A DNA stretch of 9,456 nucleotides from Salinibacterium sp. (GTDB taxonomy: Bacteria; Actinomycetota; Actinomycetes; Actinomycetales; Microbacteriaceae), in the NCBI GenBank assembly GCA_004297555.1, contig SCSV01000119.1:1-9456 (forward strand), read 5' to 3'. Numbering within the stretch: position 1 is the first letter of the stretch; each line of letters opens with the position of its first letter. This document shows, in pieces, positions 5,190-9,456 of this stretch. The notes below the pieces were generated by a model. It saw only the letters and a program-made list of their open reading frames with translations, was not told the origin of the DNA and ran no database searches. Made by a program: the position numbers and the translations under genes.

Positions 5190-5894
5190 TTGGGTCTTCT
5201 GGACAACTTCGAGAAGGGTCTTGAGCGGGCAGTCAACGGTGCCTTCGCCAAGACCTTCAAGAGTGGTCTGCAGCCGGTCGAGATTACGAGCGCGCTTCGC
5301 CGAGAGCTCGACACGAAGGCGGCAGTCGTCGCGCGCAACCGCATTCTGGTGCCCAACGAGTTCACGGTGCGACTCGCGCCAGGCGACTTCGAGCGGATGC
5401 ACGGGCTCGACCCCGCACTCACCGACGAGCTAGTACAGCTGGTGCAGCAGCACGCCACCACTCAGGGCTACTCCTTCGCGGGCGGAATCTCCATCGCGCT
5501 CGCCGTAGACGCGACTCTGAGTGAAGGCATCGTCAGCGTGGATTCCGCCAACGTCAAGAGCGACGTTGCCTGGACGCCGACCCTCGAGATCAACGGGCAC
5601 AGCCACCCGCTCACCGGCTCGCGCACCATTATCGGTCGCGGCGCGGACGCCGACATCACCGTCGACGACACCAGCATCTCCCGCAAGCATGTCGAGATCC
5701 TGTGGGATGGCGTGCGCGCCCAAGTGCGCGACCTCGGCTCGACCAACGGCTCGCTCCTCAATGGTGCTCCGATCGCGAAGGCGCCGCTCGAACCCGACTC
5801 GGTGATCGACATCGGACGCACCCGGATCGTCTTCCGGGTGCTCGCCCGAGCCGTCGAGGACTCCCCTCGTGCTGCGCGACCGCAGGGGTCATGA
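5190..5894 (+). CDS. fhaA: FhaA: DUF3662 and FHA domain protein
   Basis: The 234-residue protein starts at TTG with a strong Shine-Dalgarno site and opens MGLLDNFEKGLERAVNGAFA, typical of FhaA. Residues 1 to about 115 form the DUF3662 N-terminal domain. Residues about 130-219 form an FHA domain with the phosphothreonine-binding set Gly149-Arg150, Ser164-Arg165, His167 and Ser184-Thr185-Asn186-Gly187. In mycobacteria FhaA binds phosphorylated MviN/MurJ and is phosphorylated by PknB, so it links Ser/Thr kinase signalling to lipid II flipping at the inner membrane. The M. tuberculosis protein is about 527 residues with a long low-complexity linker; here the linker is nearly absent, giving a compact form. 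The protein is cytosolic, with no membrane segment. Its TGA overlaps the fhaB start, and it leads the operon that continues to pbpA. Confidence 0.95.
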   Translation: MGLLDNFEKGLERAVNGAFAKTFKSGLQPVEITSALRRELDTKAAVVARNRILVPNEFTVRLAPGDFERMHGLDPALTDELVQLVQQHATTQGYSFAGGISIALAVDATLSEGIVSVDSANVKSDVAWTPTLEINGHSHPLTGSRTIIGRGADADITVDDTSISRKHVEILWDGVRAQVRDLGSTNGSLLNGAPIAKAPLEPDSVIDIGRTRIVFRVLARAVEDSPRAARPQGS

Positions 5895-6403
5895 TGAGCG
5901 AACTCACCCTCCTCTTACTGCGAATCGGATTTCTCATCGTGCTGTGGGGCTTCGTCTTCGCGATCGTCTACTCCCTGCGCTCCGACCTGTTCGGGCAGAA
6001 GGTGCGCAGATTGCCAGCCGCGGCGGGAGCATCCCGGCAAACCGCGGTCGCGCCAACGGCCCCGGCCGTCTCCCGCCCCACGAAGTCACGACCAGAAACC
6101 GGGGCCTCGCTCGATGCCACCCGATTGGTCATCACCTCGGGCGCTAAACAGGGCCTCGAAGTGGAGCTTCCCGCCGAGACCCTCACCATTGGCCGCTCCA
6201 ACGAATCCGGGCTCGTGATCCGCGACGACTACACCTCGACCCACCATGCGCGATTGCTGCGCTGGAACGATGGCTGGGTGGTGCAAGACCTAGACTCGAC
6301 GAACGGCACGTTCCTGAACGGTGTGCGGGTAACGGTCCCCACGCACGTGCCCCTGAATACGCCGGTCAAGATAGGTGCGACCAGCTTCGAGCTTCGGCGG
6401 TAG
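5894..6403 (+). CDS. fhaB: FhaB/FipA: membrane-anchored FHA domain protein
   Basis: The protein has 169 residues from the ATG at 5894. One N-terminal membrane helix (about residues 5-28, LLLLRIGFLIVLWGFVFAIV) is followed by a positively charged, Ala/Pro-rich linker (35-72) and a C-terminal FHA domain (about 76-169). The FHA motif residues are Gly100-Arg101, Ser115, His118 and Ser135-Thr136-Asn137-Gly138, so phosphothreonine binding should be intact. FhaB (FipA) in mycobacteria takes part in cell division and septal peptidoglycan control under the PknA/PknB/PstP system. ATG codons at 5891 and 5894 are adjacent and in frame. I prefer 5894 because AGGGG then lies 5 nt upstream, against 2 nt for 5891. 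The start overlaps the fhaA stop codon by 1 nt (or 4 nt if 5891 is used), and pstP begins 4 nt after the stop. Confidence 0.93.
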   Translation: MSELTLLLLRIGFLIVLWGFVFAIVYSLRSDLFGQKVRRLPAAAGASRQTAVAPTAPAVSRPTKSRPETGASLDATRLVITSGAKQGLEVELPAETLTIGRSNESGLVIRDDYTSTHHARLLRWNDGWVVQDLDSTNGTFLNGVRVTVPTHVPLNTPVKIGATSFELRR

Positions 6404-6407
6404 GTGA

Positions 6408-7649
6408 ATGGCGAATTCGGCAAAGAGCGCCGCCGTCTCCCACGTGGGCAAGATCCGCTCCAATAACCAAGACAGCGGATACGCGGGGCGCTACCTCTTC
6501 ATGGTTGCCGATGGCATGGGCGGCCACGCCGGGGGCGATGTCGCCTCCGCTATCGCGGTCCGCCGCATCGCCGATGCCGATCAGTTCTACGGCTCGCCCT
6601 CCGACGCCGAGTTCGCACTGCGCACTGCCCTTATCGCCGCCAATGGGCAGCTTGCCGAGACCGTGCTCGAGCATGGTGAACTCACCGGCATGGGAACCAC
6701 GGTCAGCGGCATCCTGTTGGTCGATGGCCACGTCGCGATCGCCCACATCGGGGACTCCCGCGTTTATCTACTGCGCGACGGCAAACTCAAGCAGATCACG
6801 AGCGACCACACCTTCGTGCAGCGCCTCGTTGACAGTGGCCGAATCACCCCCGACGAGGCCGCCGTGCATCCCCGGCGGAGCGTGCTCATGCGCGTGCTCG
6901 GCGACGTCGACGCCTCGCCCGAAATCGACAGCGCCGTGCTGGAATCGAAGCCCGGGGACCGCTGGCTGATCTGCTCGGATGGCCTCAGCAGCTTCGTGCC
7001 CGACGAGAAGATCCGGCACGTGCTCACCACCACCCTTTCTGCCCAGGATGCCGCGAACCGACTGGTCAAAGAGAGCCTCGATCAGGGTGCCCCAGACAAT
7101 GTCACAATCGTGCTCGTCGATATTGATGAGAGCGGGGATGCCTCGCAAGACACCCCGATCACGGTCGGTTCGGCCGCCGCGCCGCTCGATCTCGACGCCG
7201 AGGCGGCGCGGCGCCCGTTGCGCATCCCGAGCCTGTTGCTTCACCCGCTCAAGTCAACCCAGACGGATGACAGCCACTTCGAACCTGAATCCGACGACTA
7301 CCTCGATGCTCTGATGGTCGAGGATCGCGCTCGCGCCCGCCGCCGCCGGATCGCGTGGCTCGTCGCCCTCATCCTCGTCATCGCCGCGATCGTGACGGCT
7401 CTGATCGCCGGCTATCAGTACACGCAGACTCGTTTCTATGTCGGCGCGAGCGACGGGCGGGTCGCGGTCTACCAGGGCGTGCATCAGACCATCGGAACGA
7501 TCTCGCTCTCGCACCTGTACGAGTCGACGACGGTCGACCTCGACAGCCTGTCCCCGTTCAGCCGGGAGCGGGTGACCGCGACGATCGCCGTCGACTCGCT
7601 CGCTGAGGCACACCGAATCGTGGACCAATTGGCCAATGTCCAGCCCTGA
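6408..7649 (+). CDS. pstP: PstP: PP2C-family serine/threonine phosphatase
   Basis: The 413-residue membrane phosphatase removes phosphates added by PknA/PknB-type kinases. The N-terminal PP2C catalytic domain (about 5-240) shows RSNNQD (Asp22), VADGMGGHAGG (Asp35, Gly36), GMGTT (95-98), HIGDSR (113-118), LMRVLGD, CSDGLSSF (Asp191) and PDNVT (Asp230, Asn231), which are the metal-binding and catalytic residues. An acidic juxtamembrane linker (about 240-306) ends in a run of arginines before one membrane helix (about 315-336), and about 75 residues lie outside the cell. M. tuberculosis PstP is about 514 residues with a larger outer domain, so this is a short version. The ATG at 6408 follows the fhaB stop by 4 nt and has GGTAGGTG upstream. 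Its 3' end overlaps rodA by 14 nt. It is probably cotranscribed with kinases beyond the right edge. Confidence 0.96.
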   Translation: MANSAKSAAVSHVGKIRSNNQDSGYAGRYLFMVADGMGGHAGGDVASAIAVRRIADADQFYGSPSDAEFALRTALIAANGQLAETVLEHGELTGMGTTVSGILLVDGHVAIAHIGDSRVYLLRDGKLKQITSDHTFVQRLVDSGRITPDEAAVHPRRSVLMRVLGDVDASPEIDSAVLESKPGDRWLICSDGLSSFVPDEKIRHVLTTTLSAQDAANRLVKESLDQGAPDNVTIVLVDIDESGDASQDTPITVGSAAAPLDLDAEAARRPLRIPSLLLHPLKSTQTDDSHFEPESDDYLDALMVEDRARARRRRIAWLVALILVIAAIVTALIAGYQYTQTRFYVGASDGRVAVYQGVHQTIGTISLSHLYESTTVDLDSLSPFSRERVTATIAVDSLAEAHRIVDQLANVQP

Positions 7650-9081
7650 CACCGAGGCCATGGCCACGCCGGCGACGAACGCCATCTCGACGTTCACCTC
7701 GAACATCCGCGTCAAGCTCCGCACCCCCGCCCGCCAGCGCAACCTTGAACTCGTGCTCGTGCTCTTCGCCATTGGCGTCAACCTCAGCCTGATCGCGCTC
7801 GTGCAACTCGGCGCCCTCGGCCATCTCGGTTTTGGCGCAATCACCTTGTCGGCCGTGCTCGGCGTACTTATTCTCGGGGTGCACGCGACGCTGCGCGTGG
7901 TCGCCCCCGACGCCGACCCGCTCATCCTGCCGATCATCACCGTGCTCAACGGCCTCGGCATTGCGATGATCTATCGCATCGACCTCGCGGACCATCGATC
8001 GGGTTGGGACAGCGCGGGCATCAAGCAGATCGTATGGACCGCACTGGCGATTGCGATCGCCATCGCTGTGCTCATCATCGTGCGAAACCATCGCGTGCTG
8101 CAGCGCTATCGCTACATTGCGATGTTCAGCGGAATCGTGCTGTTGCTGCTCCCGATGCTCCCGGTTGTCGGCTCGACCGTGAATGGGGCGCGGCTGTGGG
8201 TCGCGCTCGGGCCCTTCTCCTTCCAGCCGGGCGAACTGGCCAAGGTCGCCCTGGCGATCTTTTTCGCCGGCTACCTGGTGACTGCGCGCGACTCGCTCTC
8301 CATGGTGGGCCGTACCATTCTCGGCATCACCTTCCCGCGCGCGCGCGATCTCGGACCGATTCTCGTGGTCTTCACAATCTCCATGCTCGTGCTCGTGTTC
8401 CAACGAGATCTCGGTACGGCGCTGCTCTACTTTGGGCTCTTCCTCGTGATGATCTACGTCGCGACCGGACGATCGAGTTGGGTCATTCTCGGTGTGGGGA
8501 TGTTCTTGGGCGGAGCGCTCATCGCGAGCCAGACCCTGAGCTATGTGCATGGGCGAGTTGAGGCCTGGCTCGACCCGTTCAACCCGGACATCTACAACGC
8601 CGAAGGCGGCAGCTACCAACTCGTTCAGGGTCTGTTTGGCTTCGCGAACGGCGGCCTGATCGGCACCGGCCTGGGTCGCGGGCGCCCCGACATCACCCCA
8701 CTCGCGAGCAGCGACTACATCGTCTCCGCCCTCGGCGAAGAGCTCGGTCTCGTCGGGCTCTTCGCGATCCTTGCGCTGTATCTGCTGTTCGTCTCGCGCG
8801 GCTTCCGCATCGGCTTCGCCGGTCAGGATGACTTCGGCCGCCTCCTCGGCGTCGGGCTTTCCTTCGCGATCGCCCTGCAGGTCTTCGTGGTGATCGGCGG
8901 CGTGACAAGAGTCATTCCGCTCACCGGCCTCACGACACCGTTCCTCGCAGCAGGGGGATCATCTCTCGCCGCCAACTGGATCATCGCCGCGCTCCTGCTG
9001 CGGCTCTCCGATGCGGTACGGCACAAGCCGCTGCTCGTCGTCGACCCTGAGGTCAGTCCCAAGCTGGTGGTCGGCCAATGA
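7636..9081 (+). CDS. rodA: RodA/FtsW-family SEDS peptidoglycan glycosyltransferase
   Basis: The 481-residue polytopic protein polymerises lipid II into glycan strands together with a class B PBP. About ten hydrophobic segments span residues 38-455. Family motifs are NGARLWVALGPFSFQPGELAK (starting at residue 183), FQRDLGTALLYFG (255-267), GLFGFANGGLIGTGLG (332-347) and ASSDYIVSALGEELGLVG (357-374). Asp360 in this last motif corresponds to the catalytic Asp of RodA. The ending VTRVIPLTGLTTPFLAAGGSS precedes the last helix. The RodA rather than FtsW assignment rests on operon position (fhaB-pstP-rodA-pbpA, as in mycobacteria). The ATG at 7636 lies inside the pstP end; a second in-frame ATG at 7660 (Met9), with GAGG just before it, is a plausible alternative start that would remove the overlap. 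Confidence 0.94.
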   Translation: MSSPDTEAMATPATNAISTFTSNIRVKLRTPARQRNLELVLVLFAIGVNLSLIALVQLGALGHLGFGAITLSAVLGVLILGVHATLRVVAPDADPLILPIITVLNGLGIAMIYRIDLADHRSGWDSAGIKQIVWTALAIAIAIAVLIIVRNHRVLQRYRYIAMFSGIVLLLLPMLPVVGSTVNGARLWVALGPFSFQPGELAKVALAIFFAGYLVTARDSLSMVGRTILGITFPRARDLGPILVVFTISMLVLVFQRDLGTALLYFGLFLVMIYVATGRSSWVILGVGMFLGGALIASQTLSYVHGRVEAWLDPFNPDIYNAEGGSYQLVQGLFGFANGGLIGTGLGRGRPDITPLASSDYIVSALGEELGLVGLFAILALYLLFVSRGFRIGFAGQDDFGRLLGVGLSFAIALQVFVVIGGVTRVIPLTGLTTPFLAAGGSSLAANWIIAALLLRLSDAVRHKPLLVVDPEVSPKLVVGQ

Positions 9082-9456
9082 ACAAGGAACTCAAGCGTGT
9101 CAGCACCGTGGTGCTCTTCATGTTTCTCGCGCTCTTCGTCTCCAGTTCGGTCATCCAGGTTGTCGACGCGGATGCGCTCAAGAATGACGGGCGCAATGCG
9201 CGCACTTTGTATGACAGCTATTCAGCGGAGCGCGGCCCGATCCTCGTCAACGGCACCCCGATCGCTGAATCCAAGCCCACCGCCGATCAATTCAAGTTCC
9301 TCCGAGTATACAGCCAGGGTCCGATGTATTCAGCGGTCACCGGATATTTCACTTTGAACCAGGGAAACACCGGGGTCGAAGGCGCGCTCAACGATTACTT
9401 GAGCGGAACATCCAACGACCAATTCTTCGATCGGATTAACGCGATCCTCACCGGCC
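9078..9456 (+). CDS. pbpA: PbpA: class B penicillin-binding protein, N-terminal part (cut by window edge)
   Basis: The first 126 codons are present and the frame is open to the right edge. The protein begins MNKELKRVSTVVLFMFLALF: a short basic cytosolic tail, then one membrane helix (about 8-27). After it come DADALKNDGRNARTLYDSYS and SAERGPIL, closely following mycobacterial PbpA, then the start of the non-catalytic dimerisation domain (FKFLRVYSQGPMYSAVTGYF). The transpeptidase domain with its SxxK serine would lie beyond the window. The ATG overlaps the rodA TGA as ATGA, so the glycosyltransferase and its transpeptidase partner are translationally coupled, in keeping with their physical pairing in the SEDS-bPBP synthase. 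The assignment is strong despite the truncation because the N-terminal segment and gene order both fit. Confidence 0.92.
   Translation, partial: MNKELKRVSTVVLFMFLALFVSSSVIQVVDADALKNDGRNARTLYDSYSAERGPILVNGTPIAESKPTADQFKFLRVYSQGPMYSAVTGYFTLNQGNTGVEGALNDYLSGTSNDQFFDRINAILTG

Noticed and set aside
5702..5893. Upstream extension of fhaB to 5702
   Set aside because: It overlaps the FHA domain of fhaA in another frame; homologues start at the MSELT-like membrane anchor right after the fhaA stop.
7558..8619. Minus-strand 353-codon open frame rich in His, Glu and Arg
   Set aside because: It is the antisense of rodA membrane helices, where hydrophobic codons read backwards as charged residues; not a real gene.

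Overview
The window is GC-rich, tightly packed and uses many GTG/TTG starts. It carries several actinobacterial hallmarks: NucS, the fhaA-fhaB-pstP-rodA-pbpA cell-wall/signalling operon, and TANNNT -10 boxes placed for leaderless transcripts. This points to Actinomycetota. A member of Microbacteriaceae is my best guess, because the FhaA and PstP homologues are compact, but I cannot prove the family from this sequence alone.

Layout. (1) 1-756, minus: ABC transporter ATPase, cut by the left edge. (2) 757-892: short divergent intergenic region occupied mostly by a perfect 26-bp inverted repeat. Each flank has a -10 box exactly 6 nt before a GTG start. (3) 893-2264, plus: nucS (mismatch endonuclease) followed by a HAD-family phosphatase. 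(4) 2285-4886, minus: a three-gene cassette, transcribed in the order type III polyketide synthase, ICMT-like methyltransferase, FAD-dependent oxidoreductase. The genes are joined by GTGA stop/start overlaps. Its content and order resemble srsABC of Streptomyces griseus (phenolic lipid synthesis). (5) 4922-5008, minus: tRNA-Leu(CAG). (6) 5190-9456, plus: fhaA, fhaB, pstP, rodA/ftsW-like and the start of pbpA, an almost gapless operon that continues past the right edge, where pknA/pknB would be expected.

How the genes work together. The right half encodes phosphothreonine readers (FhaA, FhaB), the Ser/Thr phosphatase (PstP) and a SEDS glycosyltransferase with its class B PBP partner (RodA, PbpA); together these tune peptidoglycan synthesis by phosphorylation. 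The cassette in the middle probably makes an alkylresorcinol or alkylpyrone that is O-methylated and oxidised into a membrane phenolic or quinone lipid. NucS acts in the non-canonical mismatch repair of Actinobacteria that lack MutS/MutL.

The points most worth a second look are the divergent inverted-repeat promoter region (757-892), the phenolic-lipid cassette, and the repeated leaderless promoter geometry in front of three genes. No CRISPR array, insertion sequence, integrase or phage gene is visible, and no gene-free stretch exceeds about 180 bases.
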